Assembly (NCBI RefSeq): GCF_032362555.1 | Contig: NC_083505.1 | Span: 6,129,501-6,193,500 of the forward strand | Direction of reading: 5' to 3' | DNA: 64,000 nt | Origin: Amyelois transitella | Lineage: Eukaryota > Arthropoda > Insecta > Lepidoptera > Pyralidae | In this document: in pieces, positions 53,733-64,000 of the stretch | Numbering within the stretch: position 1 is the first letter of the stretch | Layout: every line of letters starts with the position of its first letter | The notes under the pieces: model-generated | Database searches by the model: none | What the model was told of the DNA's origin: nothing | What the model saw: only the letters and a program-made list of their open reading frames with translations | Program-made: the position numbers and the translations under genes

Positions 53733-56700
53733 AGACAGCGTATTGTATCTAGGTATATGTAGATACAAACACTACACTAGGTAGGCTATTTGACAAAGTT
53801 CTAAAAACTATCTTAGGGTATTTATTTGTTTATAAGGAGCCATTCAAAAATACTTTTCTGCCTTTATTACAGCTATTTTATTAAAAAATCGAAAAAGAAA
53901 ATGAAATATTCAAATATGCCGCCAAAACGCGACTTTTAGCAATATGGCGGCCATGGCATGCAGTGACGTAAATTTCGTGTAAATATCATACAAAGCTTGT
54001 TGGTGTTTCAAAAAGTTTTGATTTTCTCTTGTTTTATTTAACTTGTGCCACGTCATATGTGTGAAAATTATTAAAATGAGTTCCTATAAATGTTATGCAG
54101 TGCCTCAATGCACTAATACAACAATAAAATTTCCTACGAAACTGTTTTTTTCTATGCCGATGGATTTGAATATTCGCAAGAAGTGGTTTCAGATCATGAT
54201 CTAAGATCAGTGGTTACCAAGATATACTTACATTGACGTTTTCACATTCCTCAGTTCGGCAGCATAGAAATCTTTCATCATAGGATTGTCTTCTTCAAAG
54301 ACAATCCAGATTTCATCTTCCAACCATTAAGTATTGCGTCCACTTTTTGTAGGTTTCGACTGTCAGCTTTCGCGGAATTGGTTTCCATTATTAAATACCT
54401 ATGTTATCTAAGTAATCCTGAGCGATCAAACACTTATAAAATCTTGAAAAATAATAGCGAACACTAAGGAACGGTACGATCCACAGTCTGTTTATGGATA
54501 ATTGACGTCATAATAGAAATAGCCAATCACGTTCGTTTTTAGTCACGTGACAGCTGCATATAAAAACCTAATTTTCTGAGACGGATTTTGTTTAAATAAT
54601 GCAATATTTTTATCTTGCGTTATTACAAATCACTCCAAAAAAATAATATTAAGACTGATGACATAAAAGAAATGTATATTTTTAATACAGTCAAATAGCC
54701 TATACTTTCCATATCCATACTCCCATATTGAGTTTTGTTTGTTACCTATCAATAAACTCCAAAACTACTGAATAATTACATTTGGTTTAGAGACATAGGT
54801 ACAAATAACACGAATAACAGGCTACTGTTTTCTAGAATTAAAAAACGGGAATTTAAGTAATACGCGGACGAAGCTATGTGATGCAGCAAGTGTAATTGGT
54901 TTCCTTCTTGATCTTGGGTTGAATATTATTGTAATAGTTTATGTAGTGGTATCAACATCGCAACACAACATCTTTAAAAAAAGAACATAAAGCTAGACTA
55001 GAAAGATATAATTAAATCTTTATCGCCGCAATAAATACCTATTAATGCAACTAAAAATTATAGAAAATTCATTTTGAAAGATTTAAATATTACAAATGAT
55101 TTATGCAGACAGTGTTACCATAAACCGAAAACTATTCAGCACATAACAGGCGCATGTTGTAAATTAGCTCAAAACGATTACACTCATAGGCACAATCAAA
55201 AAGTTAATATAGTACATCAGAAAATAGCGCTTAAATTAAATTTAACACCAAACGCAAACACACCATATTACAAGTATTCATCTTCAACTGTATTAGAAAA
55301 AAATAGCTTCAAACTTTACTATGATCGTACTATCCTTACAGATCACACCTTTTACAACAATAGACCAGATATAACACTAGTAGACAAGACAAACAAACAT
55401 ACGTAGGTACATTATAGACATTGCAGTACCAAATACACATAACATTCAAGCTTCAATCTCCGAAAAAAATAGGATATTATACAGAATTACAAGAAGAAAT
55501 AAAAAGGATGTGGAAAATGAATACTGTTACTATAGTAGGTACCTATTGTAATATCCACCACCGGAGTTGTTTCAAATGACATATTTAAACGTCTTGGCCA
55601 ATTAAGATATACTAAAATCGACATGTATAACTTTGCAAAAGGCAGCAATTCTGAACACTTGCAGGATTGTTCGTAAATTCCTACAGTTAGAGTCAGATAA
55701 TGCAATCAACACATTTTAATAAATTTCATTGTGTTAGTACTTGGTGATCAGCCCGTGCTTTCGCAATCAATACCGGGCCACGCCTGAGCACGTTAGGTGA
55801 AAAAAAATAAAAAATAATAAATATATATATATAAATATAAATTTTATCCAGATCATCTGCGGAAGCTATGAGTCCGTATTGATGGATGGTTTACGAGAGG
55901 ATGCGCCTGCGCACAGCGGAGCAAGACGCTGCATCCATCATTCATATTATTACCACGTAAGTGAAATTTGCACTTTCACATTCAATGCTATTCAATAGAA
56001 GCAAAGGCACAGTGCTATGCTTAGTACCTATATTAACAATGAGAATAAAAACGTGGTTTGCAGCGTCATGGATGTAATAATTATAAGAAGTAATTTTAAT
56101 GAAATATATTTTTACTTGACTTGTTTTCTGTAAAACGTGAAATCACGCTTCATTAGTAAACAAAACGTTGACACGAACAATAGCATCTAGAAACTTTAAA
56201 ACGGAACTGTGAACCATTACATGGAAGACGTAATTTTTCAGGTGGGAGCCGGGGCTCTATGCGGGGCGCTGTGGGTGTCTCCACTCGGGGGCTGGGCCCG
56301 AGGCGCGCTGTTAGCTACGCTAGCAGCTGCGCACGCGCTTCCCGTCTTTATCTACCCCGAACTGTTGGTGCCACGGCCAAGTCTCGACAGAGACCCCTAC
56401 AGAGTGCACTTCAACGCGACCGTCGATTATGATGAAGATTTCTTCAACATCATGTTAGTTACTTATTCATTCTTTGTTCACTATTCAGCTTAACTTCACG
56501 ATGTTATCTATTCACCACAAATGAATAAACAAACTTATAAATTATGGGAACATGAGAAAAAAAAATGTTTAGGAGAGATGATTTATAAAGCCATTTACCA
56601 GATCTAGTTTAAAATAAAATGTTTATTTTCCCCATACAGTGCGCAGATCCACACTGGGCGCAACATCATAATGCTGTTCTTCGTAACGATTGCTCTGCTT

Positions 56701-59700
56701 ATATTCAACAGATACGTGAGTACATATTTCTCCCGTATTGCGTTATTTAAAGAATAGGAAGTGTACCTAAATGAAGAACAAAGATAATACAGAAGCGACA
56801 ATTTTCTAGCGATTCATCTGAAGTGTATTTTATTGGCTTAGTACATACATACATGCATATAGTCACATCTTTATTCCTTGCGGGGTAGACAGAGCCAAAA
56901 GTCTTGAAAAGACTAAATGGCCACGTTCAGCTATTTGGCTTAATGATATAATTGAGATACAAATAGTGATAGGTTGCTAGCCCATCGCCTAAAAAAGAAT
57001 CCCAAGTTTGTAAGACTATCCCTTAGTCGCCTTTTACGACATCCATGGGAAAGAGATGGAGTGGTCCCATTCTTTTTTGTATTGGTGCCGGGAACCACAC
57101 GGCACTAATATTTATACGGCCAATAATATATACGGCACCATATATATTATTGGCTTAGTTACATAACATTTCATAGGTCACTTCCCTTTCATAAGCATGA
57201 TGTCCAATATTTCATAAATGTATTTTTCGAAATTAATAAAAGATAGAATTGAATACTTCGTTAGGTTATTTATTATATAATTCTTAAAAACTGGTTGGAA
57301 CTAAACATTAAAGGAAAAGTGAAGGGAGCAATTCGACTTTTAGGTGTTAAATCGAATAGTTCTTTTCAGGCGTTAATTTTATTAGTTTTAACTTTTCGCG
57401 CATTTTGGATGAGAAAAAGAGTACTTACATAATTTATTATAAAGATGCCCAAAGAAAGAAGGTCATAATTAATCATCAAAACATTTATAATAAAAGAATA
57501 AAGAATGATATATTAAAAAATAAAATCCAGTGTTGAAAACATCGTGAGGAAAACTGCACAGGTACGTAAAAGTGAACAAGAATGATTCAATAAGGTTATT
57601 AGGTCTCTTTGCTAGAGTTGTGGAGATCAAAAGCAGATTCATGGTTAAGAGGTGTAGGTAATCCAGAGGGGTGAGGAAGTAACGATACTAACGTCAGGAG
57701 GAAGAAGTAGAATTTGTGAGGTATGAAAAGGTTGTTTATTTTTTAAAAAAAAAGAAACTTCTTTTTCGGAAAAAAAATTACCCTTTCAATTTTGCCAGCC
57801 TCTTCTGCTGCGCCGGTATTGAGGCTGATTAGACTCCATTTCCAGAAACGGTCTCCATGACTCCAGCCACTCAGTCAAGGGACTGAGTGGCTGCGCCGAG
57901 GCCGCTCTTGAGACCGACATTCTGATATACAGGTGGTCAGAAAGGGTCTCCACATCCTCCAAGACACGCCAACCCGTGACTCGTGTTGCGATTAATGTAG
58001 TTGCGAACGAAACGTCAACTACTGACCCCCCATTCCATTGCACACAGGTGTTGGCAGTGCTATGGTTTAGGACACACAGTCCCAATGCAACCACCCAGTC
58101 GGCAAGAGTTCTGCCGCTCAAATCGGTAACGGGAGAACCCCTACTGAGATACTGAGAGATACTGGGGACTTGACGTTGAAGTCTCCCGCCAACATGACTG
58201 GCACGGGTGCCGCTCCAGCAACGATTCGTCCCACCTCCGACAGAAGGGCGTCGAAATCGCTTCGCGGCCTAGATGGGGCAAAATACACTATCACTATAAT
58301 TTCTCCCTATCTTGCCGCGACGTACCCCGGGCCAGCACTCAATTTGACCAGGGGTGGTCGTTCCCCCATTCGGGGAATGGTTATAGCAACCACACTCTCA
58401 GTGTCCGTAATCCAGCTGGGTTGTGGCAGGACAAAATAGGGCTCCGCCACGATGGCAGCACTCATGCACCACTGCGCCATATGCTGTAAGAGAAGATCCT
58501 GAGCACGGGCGCATTGATTGATATTTCACTGCAATTAACTCTAGGGCCAGTCGTTGCTGTCTAGGCACCAGCGCTCTATTTCAGCATCAATCTCGAGCGC
58601 CGTTGTAGGCGCAGTTGGAGGCGCCGTTGTTGCCAACCGTCCCCTGGTAGGCTTTACCCCCCATCACATGGTCAGCCAGCTTATTTGCCAGGTGGAACGC
58701 CCTGCACCAGGGTTCCTTCACATTGCAGCCTGAGGTGAGGTACGCTTTTCTGCATCGGTGACACAGGTCAGTTCTGTCCACTGGGGAGGGACAGAGGGCA
58801 CTGGTATGGCCCATACACATGCACCTGAAGTAGCGCATGGGCAGCTGTGACCAGTGTATTAGCCGCAGCAACAGGGCAAGTAACTTTTAGAAGACATATT
58901 ATACCTACGAAACCTAACTAAAGTTAAAGGTGGCAAAAGATTTTTTAGTATGAAGAGCATTTTCAAAATTGTTATTAAAAATAAAATATAATTAACCACT
59001 CTTAAAATCCACGCTGTCGTCACGGGTAACAATTAATGGCCAAATAATAAGATTTTTAATGTTTTAAAATCCATTCTGTTCTCACTTTGTTCCTTGATAC
59101 TCATTGAGACTAGTGAGAGTCGTTGATATTTATAACAATGTTTATGTTTCAGAGTGAATCGCTGGAGCGCGCGCGGCATTCGCGTGGTGAGCGCATGCGC
59201 GCGCAGGCGGAGCAGGCGGCGGACTTGCGCCGGCGCAACCAGGCGCTCATCCACAACGTGCTGCCGCCCCACGTGGCGCGACACTTCATGGGCGCGCGCC
59301 ACCACCATCGCGATCTCTACAGTCAGAGCTACGCAGAAGTTGGAGTTTTGTTCGCATCTATGCCCAATTTTTCAGGTCAGCATTTTTTCAGAACAATCCT
59401 TTACAAAATATTATTCATTGGAAATAGGATTAGGCTCTATAGTGTGTTTGTTTACTTTAGCTTTACCGCCTAAAAAGTAATAAAGCTAGGTTGAATGACC
59501 TACAAGAATGATTAGGAGAGCTCCTAGTCGCTCTGCGTTCAAATAAGCTTTGAATGGGTTCTTCCTTTGGCAGATCAATAATGAGTCATCCTAATTTGAT
59601 AGTTTATGAATGTCCTGTACTAGAAGCCGCCCGCGACTATGTCCGCATGGAAACCCTATCCATCCCGCGGGAACTCCGGGATAAAAAATAGCCTATAATA

Positions 59701-62393
59701 TTATTCTGGGTCTTCAGCTACCTACATACCAAATTTCATCGTAATCTGTTCCGTAGTTTTTGCGGGAAAGAGTAACAAACATCCATACTGACATCACAAA
59801 CAGACAGAGAATATAGTCTCGAAAAGACTAAAACCCACGTTCAGCTGAATTGAGATTCAGATAGGGACAAAAGACCTATTGTGTAATACTCTTGTCTAAA
59901 GATAAGTACTTAATAAAAACTATTTTTCATTAACATTTATAAGGGACAGACTCAGAAGATACTATTTAAAGGCAATACAAAAAACTTATATTATCTGTTA
60001 CAGAATTTTACTCCGAAGAAACCGTCAATAATCAAGGGCTGGAATGTTTGCGATTTCTCAACGAAGTTATATCAGATTTCGATTTGGTAATAATTTCTCA
60101 TATTTATATTCAGTTGACAATGCAACAATCTGATAAATATAACCATTAAAGGTATTTGTTGGGCAAGTCCATTTTCCCAAAGCATTTTTTTCTTACTTAT
60201 GCAACTTATTTATTTGTAACTTTTCTTTAGAACTTTAATCCCGAATGGACCTATTTCGTGAGTGATCACAAACGGCATATATGCAGAGCAGATAGTCACA
60301 ATATAAAAGGTTGACTTGTTCCCTCTTTCTATTTTCTAGCTCCTGGAAGATGCTAAATTCAGTAAGGATATCATCAAAATAAAGACAATAAGCTCCACGT
60401 ATATGGCTGCATCTGGGTTAAATCCCACTCGACAAATGCAAGTAAGTCATTTATACTAAAAGACAATCATAATTTAAAAAAAATAATGTTTACACGTAGG
60501 TACATATGATATTAACATAGACGAGGAAAAATATTCTACTGGCCTTTATGCATTGTAATATATTCCCCTCGGATAAATTGGGTCAATATATTTATGTGAC
60601 AATGAATTTATATTCTGTGAAATCTTGTGATTCACGACTGGTCCTTGCACACTGCACCGCCAACAGCTATCGAGGATGTTACGCAACGTGACCTTTTTAA
60701 TGAATACAATAGGTTTTAAGGTATTTAAAAATTCGTCATAAAAATATTATGTGACCTCTAAATAATTTCCATTACTTGCAATGTCTCGACGAATGTTCTG
60801 AAGGATATTGTTAAATGTTAGACTTTAAATATCGTAAATACTGAAATCTGAATAAGTATAATCGTTAATTTTGGTGAAGCGGTATAAATTATGTATGTTG
60901 GTACTCCTCGTCGTTATAAATTACTCATCGTTTAATTTAGTGCTAAAATTTCAATAGAACCCGCCTTATTCGAACCCACCTTGAATTTATTCAGCCTTCA
61001 GACGGGGTTTTGGTTCGCTGGGCTCACCTCGCCTGCCTGGTGGAGTTTGCCCTTGAGCTGCAGCGTGTGCTAGCTGCCATCAACGAGCAGTCCTTCAACC
61101 ATTTCGTACTGCGTATGGGAGTCAACCACGGGCCCATCACCGCCGGCGTCATTGGCGCACGAAAACCGCACTACGATATCTGGGGGAACACCGTCAATGT
61201 TGCTTCCAGGATGGAAAGCACTGGAAAAGCGGGATGCATACAGGTGCTAACAACTTTTACTAACTTTAGGTCCTTATACTCTTTCATAACTTTACATGAA
61301 ACTTTTCATACTTTTCCCAATTTCAGCGAAATATTTACCGTGATTATGGTTATACTTTGACGGACTAAATTTACATTGAGTAACTCACACAGAGTTACAG
61401 TTTTATATATACCTATTCAGTCTTACGAGTTTAACTAACTTAAGTATATTAATAAATGAAGCTTCGAAATTAATAAGCGGTAATCGCTTCTTTTTGAGAT
61501 ACTTAAGTAGTCATATTTTGTAAGTATGACAATCATACATACTATTATAATATATAATATACTAGATGTGCCCTGGACTGCGTCCGCGTGGAAAAGTTAT
61601 TTTGGGAATCATTGAAGCCTTCAAGGATGAATAATTTCCCCCGTTTTTTTTTCACATTTTCCATTATTTCTTCGCTCCTAAAAGTTGCGGTCTGATGTTA
61701 TATAGCCTTAAGCCTTCCATGATAAATGGTCTATTCAACAGAAAAATATTTTTTTTTAATTCGAACCAGTTCCTGAGATTAGTGCGTTCAAACAAACAAA
61801 GAAACTCTTCAGCTTTATAATATTAGTATAGATATCACGTCTAGGCTCTTTACCCCTTGCGGTGGAGAACAGAGCCAACAGTCGCGAAAAGACTGATAGC
61901 CCCCGTTCAGCTATATGGCTTAATGATGGAAACGAGATTAAAATTTTGACAGGTTTCTAGCTTATCCCTTAACCGCTTTTTACGACATTCATTGGAAATA
62001 TATGAAGTGGGCCTCTTCTAAAGTTCCGGGAATCACATGCCACACGGTGTCCATGGCATTAACTGGATGTGGTTAACCTATTTAAAAATAAATTTAAGTG
62101 ATTGTCTTAGCGATAGTTCCTTTCAAATCACATTATATTTATGTTTCTTCTTGCTGAAACAAATAAATTCACAGTACCTGTCTGTTCAGTTCGACTCAAA
62201 AACTAATTGCCTGGCGAATTCTCAGGTGACAGAGGAGACGTGCCAAATCCTGGAGAGTTTCGGCTATTACTTCGAACAGCGCGGCCTGGTCGCCGTCAAG
62301 GGCAAGGGCCAGCTGATGACCTACTACCTACAGGGCAAGCGGGACACATCCAACGCTCAAACAGACAAACCCATTGTTAGTAATATTGATTAG
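47895..62393 (+). CDS. Ac3: Membrane adenylate cyclase, type 3-like
   Basis: Nineteen exons: 47895-48440, 48524-48673, 48750-48865, 48947-49058, 49140-49267, 49492-49650, 49730-49868, 50360-50452, 50885-50976, 52011-52266, 53388-53471, 55852-55956, 56242-56453, 56640-56715, 59153-59375, 60004-60086, 60340-60441, 60995-61243, 62226-62393. Total 3093 nt, 1030 residues (human ADCY3 is about 1140). It makes cAMP from ATP at the plasma membrane. Order: six spans (about 40-200); C1 with [20 protein letters not shown] (metal Asp276) and [15 protein letters not shown] (Asp320); acidic linker; second span set (about 530-755); C2 with [11 protein letters not shown], Lys873 of [14 protein letters not shown], and [20 protein letters not shown] (Asp953, Asn960, Arg964). 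The motifs favour ADCY3 over types 1, 2 and 8. Ser876 replaces the usual Gly. Short exons could still be missing in the larger introns. Confidence 0.92.
51450..51600 (-). repeat. Non-LTR retrotransposon tail, family T1 (decayed)
   Basis: It has 'gacaggttgctagcccat', 'caagtttataagcctatccc' and 'aatcacacggcac', as in 56846-57112. It lies in cyclase intron 9. Confidence 0.55.
52300..52530 (+). repeat. Non-LTR retrotransposon 3' end, family T2
   Basis: The clearest copy of the family at 1-120 and 1465-1860. It reads through 'ttgatcaaattaaggacgtc', 'gaagagagttatgaatgtgg', 'atcgtggcaagtggaaagag' and 'tctgtctacccctccgggaa' to a (TATG)n tail at 52511-52523. It lies at the start of cyclase intron 10. 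Confidence 0.7.
52664..53108 (+). mobile_element. Helitron-like non-autonomous element, 445 bp
   Basis: It begins TCTATACATATAATAAAGCT after an A and ends GGCGGAAGCTAG before a T, matching the 5'-TC, 3'-CTRR and A/T insertion rule. The interior differs from family H1. No open frame. It lies in cyclase intron 10. Confidence 0.7.
53130..53250 (-). repeat. Helitron-like fragment, family H2
   Basis: It starts 'actagctgtcccggcaaacg', the reverse of a CTAG end, followed by 'ttttaagtaatttctagtta' and 'cttatcactaaggggta'. It also occurs at 4863-4990 and 33230-33440. Confidence 0.6.
53699..53730. repeat. (TG)n microsatellite
   Basis: An uninterrupted run of TG dinucleotides of about 32 bp in cyclase intron 11. 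Confidence 0.95.
54076..54204 (+). pseudogene. THAP zinc-finger N-terminal exon
   Basis: The frame reads [20 protein letters not shown], then [16 protein letters not shown]: the first C-x4-C pair, the P and the W of a THAP domain. The second zinc-binding half (C-x2-H) is missing because the reading ends in a stop after 42 codons. THAP domains bind DNA and occur in several transposases as well as host proteins. Confidence 0.6.
54232..54388 (-). pseudogene. SWIM/YqaJ-family N-terminal exon
   Basis: From the ATG at 54388 the reading has [11 protein letters not shown], then after a frame change a stretch ending [12 protein letters not shown] at a GTAAGT donor (54226-54231). The remnant at 9118 has SKNLPKK in the matching place, and there the next exon starts with STRESYGDNAIGY, so the intron position agrees. 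One frameshift is present. Confidence 0.55.
54930..55850 (+). pseudogene. Non-LTR retrotransposon 3' region
   Basis: The reading 55074-55406 has [18 protein letters not shown], a zinc-binding motif found after reverse transcriptase, then [20 protein letters not shown] and [20 protein letters not shown]. Frames continue, broken, through [16 protein letters not shown] and [20 protein letters not shown], and the 3' end is an AT-rich tract near 55800. The series recalls R4/Dong- or RTE-like elements of insects. It lies in cyclase intron 11. Confidence 0.75.
56846..57112 (-). repeat. Non-LTR retrotransposon tail, family T1
   Basis: Best copy in this orientation: the (TATG)n end at 56846, then 'ccttgcggggtagacagagc', 'gtcttgaaaagact', 'gttcagctatttggcttaat', 'gataggttgctagcccatcg', 'ccttttacgacatccatggg' and 'gtgccgggaaccacacggca'. 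It lies in cyclase intron 14. Confidence 0.75.
57786..58871 (-). pseudogene. R1-like non-LTR retrotransposon fragment
   Basis: At 58587-58871 the minus frame has CCHC knuckles ([12 protein letters not shown], then [13 protein letters not shown] and the [10 protein letters not shown] end), as in the ORF1 Gag of R1-clade elements. At 57786-58121 the frame has [31 protein letters not shown] and [14 protein letters not shown], the C-terminal part of an APE-type endonuclease with its SDH motif. Intermediate sequence has stops in all frames. It lies in cyclase intron 14. Confidence 0.75.
59615..59815 (-). repeat. Helitron-like fragment
   Basis: It starts 'actagaagccgcccgcgact', the reverse of a GGGCGG...CTAG end, then 'ccatcccgcgggaactccgg', 'gggtcttcagctacctacat', 'aaatttcatcgtaatc' and 'aaagagtaacaaacatccat'. 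It lies in cyclase intron 15. Confidence 0.5.
61561..61833 (-). mobile_element. Helitron-like non-autonomous element, family H1
   Basis: The reverse of 16581-16860. It starts 'actagatgtgccctgg' and ends 'ttataatattagtatagat', with the same internal blocks. It lies in cyclase intron 18. Confidence 0.7.
61851..62045 (-). repeat. Non-LTR retrotransposon tail, family T1 (decayed)
   Basis: It contains 'ttgcggtggagaacagagcc', 'gttcagctatatggcttaat' and 'taccgctttttacgacattc'-like blocks as in 56846-57112. It ends just before the last cyclase exon's upstream region. Confidence 0.55.
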
Positions 62394-64000
62394 GTAAAAT
62401 TATGCAGTGCACATTTCATTTTTTATTTATTTATATTTTAGTCGGTTGTTTGTAAACTTTCTATTGCACATAAGAAAATAACAAATTAAAAATAATCATT
62501 GGATTTTAAAGAATATGTATAATGGTGGACTTATCCTCATTGGAATTTCTTCCAGTCAACCAAAATTAAAAGGCCATTGAGGATGCGTTATAATCAATTC
62601 ATTTCCAATTAATTAATAATAAACATAGGTACATAAATAAACTTACATAAATATAATATAAGTACACGCAAGTGTTAGATGCATCGGAATATAGTTTGAT
62701 TTGTGTTTTAAAGGAACTTATGTTAGGAGCAGATCTCGTTTCAGGAGATTATTCCAAAGATGAGAAGACCGAACACTGTATATAATTTATGATTTTTATT
62801 TGTAATAACTGCTAAACAGTTAATAAATATGATGTAGTTGGATACAATTCAATTACTTTTCTTTGTCAAACACTATAAATTCTTATGCAAGAACGGATAT
62901 TAATGAATTTCAAACATACCTGGATTCTAGGCTTAGTCACAGTCCTTTATGATCATGTGCTATGTGGAAGCATCTGGAACAAACTTTAATCTAATTTATT
63001 TTTCCAAAGGTTTTCTTAATTGTCTAAAGGCTTATTTTATTGTTGCCTAAGATATTGATTGTGGAGAAAAGGCCAAGGCTGTTATTTAGATAAGATTTCG
63101 GTGGAGAATTCAGGGTCGTTATAAAGAAAGAAACATCGTGAAGTAGCATGCAACTTTTCGCAACGAAATGTGTGACCATGGTTAAAAGGTGGATCAAGTT
63201 TCCCATCAGACGACAGTCACTCCTCGTAAACTTCGCCACTCACTACAGGTTCATGGTAAAAAGTAGAGGCTGAATTTTTCAGAATAGGCGACAACTAGGA
63301 ATGCCAAGAAGAAGATATTAATCAGCAAGTACTTCATCGGAGGGAGAATCAGACATGGCCAAATAAATTGGAGCAGCACGTGAGTGATCCGGACAGTCTA
63401 CCCGGACAGGCCGACCTGCTAAGTCGCCCTGCACGGACAGGCCGCCTGGATCACTTGCGGTTCTACAACTACATACATCAGAAAGTAAACCATGATGGTC
63501 CATGGAAAGGATTATTGTTAATTATCGAATGTGTTCAATAATATATTATGATTAAGTCATGCATATATTCAAAAGAATGTGTTTTTCCGTAATTGAACTG
63601 CTCTCTCCCTGCCCTTTTTGCATGTCGGAATATTACGATTTTTATTGTTGCACCCTGTGGTTACGCCATTTATAACTCGACAGAGGTTGTACCGATATTT
63701 TGATTCTTGATTTGAATAATTCATTAATTTTGAACCTTATAATTTATGAATGAAATTTAAAGTTTCGCTTTGTTTTAAATCCGCTAGTTGTAAATATATT
63801 TTCGTTTTGTAGCAGTTATATTATTTATTTGAGTGCTAACAAAATATTATAAAATACAGAATCTACCGTTTAGACAAGAAAATTATAAGGACACAAGAAA
63901 ACATCGCTCATGGCGGAGCGGACGGCGGTCGAACTCCCAGTTTCGGCGCGAGAGAGCGGGCATGCAGCTGACAAAAAAGGCGGGAAGCTCTGCCATTGGT
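62394..64000. other. 3' flank of the adenylate cyclase
   Basis: AT-rich sequence follows the cyclase stop. 62520-62600 and 63300-63500 look like retroelement fragments but could not be assigned. The last 100 bp (63900-64000) turn G+C-rich and begin ATGGCGGAGCGGACGGCGGT, open to the edge; this may be a promoter or first exon of the next gene. Confidence 0.35.

Larger units (their letters stand above)
53784..54700. mobile_element. 917-bp element with THAP and SWIM/YqaJ first exons
   Basis: GGCTATTTGAC at 53784-53794 is repeated inverted at 54690-54700, and TA flanks both sides (53782-53783, 54701-54702), as for a 2-bp TA target duplication. Inside, a plus-strand THAP exon (54076-54204) faces a minus-strand exon (54232-54388) like the start of the SWIM/YqaJ gene at 9118. 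The junction of the two, within about 30 bp, suggests a large internal deletion of a parent with two convergent genes. It lies in cyclase intron 11. Confidence 0.6.

Noticed and set aside
53515-53784. 89-codon ORF over the (TG)n tract
   Set aside because: Its Cys/Val run is made by the microsatellite.
58170-58439. Plus-strand 89-codon ORF
   Set aside because: Complement of the R1-like endonuclease remnant.

Overview
The window is nuclear DNA of an insect, most probably a moth or butterfly (Lepidoptera). Genes have many short GT-AG introns, the background is AT-rich, there is no operon-like packing, and the repeats are of types common in Lepidoptera: Helitron-like elements with TC...CTAG ends, non-LTR retrotransposon tails ending in (ATGT)n, tRNA-headed SINEs, and a BEL/Pao LTR retrotransposon. 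Species cannot be told from the sequence.

Six conserved host genes can be followed. From left to right: the 5' part of a 2',5'-phosphodiesterase 12 homologue (minus strand, runs off the left edge); Sec61 beta (plus, 3 exons); Frizzled (minus, 2 exons); anaphase-promoting complex subunit 5 (plus, 13 exons, 17229-34802); Integrator subunit 2 (minus, 7 exons, 34923-41397); and a type-3-like membrane adenylate cyclase (plus, 19 exons, 47895-62393). For the five complete genes the exon lengths add up to an open frame with GT-AG borders throughout. They are housekeeping or signalling genes with separate functions: endoplasmic reticulum translocation, Wnt reception and planar polarity, mitotic ubiquitination, snRNA processing, and cAMP synthesis. 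Frizzled and Anapc5 diverge from a 1 kb spacer. Anapc5 and INTS2 converge with only about 120 bp between stop codons.

The rest is mostly mobile DNA. A complete BEL/Pao element (22588-29853) with identical 168-bp LTRs and a CCACC target duplication lies antisense in an Anapc5 intron. Its pol is broken by a nested 1.2-kb inverted-repeat element and two frameshifts. Other remnants are mariner, Copia, hAT, R1-like and other non-LTR pieces, several Helitron-like copies, SINEs and MITEs. 8.4-14.1 kb and 41.4-47.9 kb are long gene-poor stretches.

The least familiar item is a probable two-gene DNA element. At 53784-54700 a 917-bp unit with 11-bp inverted ends and TA flanks holds a THAP zinc-finger first exon at one end and, facing it, the first exon of a SWIM/YqaJ-type nuclease gene. 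A longer decayed copy of the SWIM/YqaJ gene lies at 9118-10791. Exon calls were made by eye from reading frames, splice sites and remembered family motifs; no search was run.
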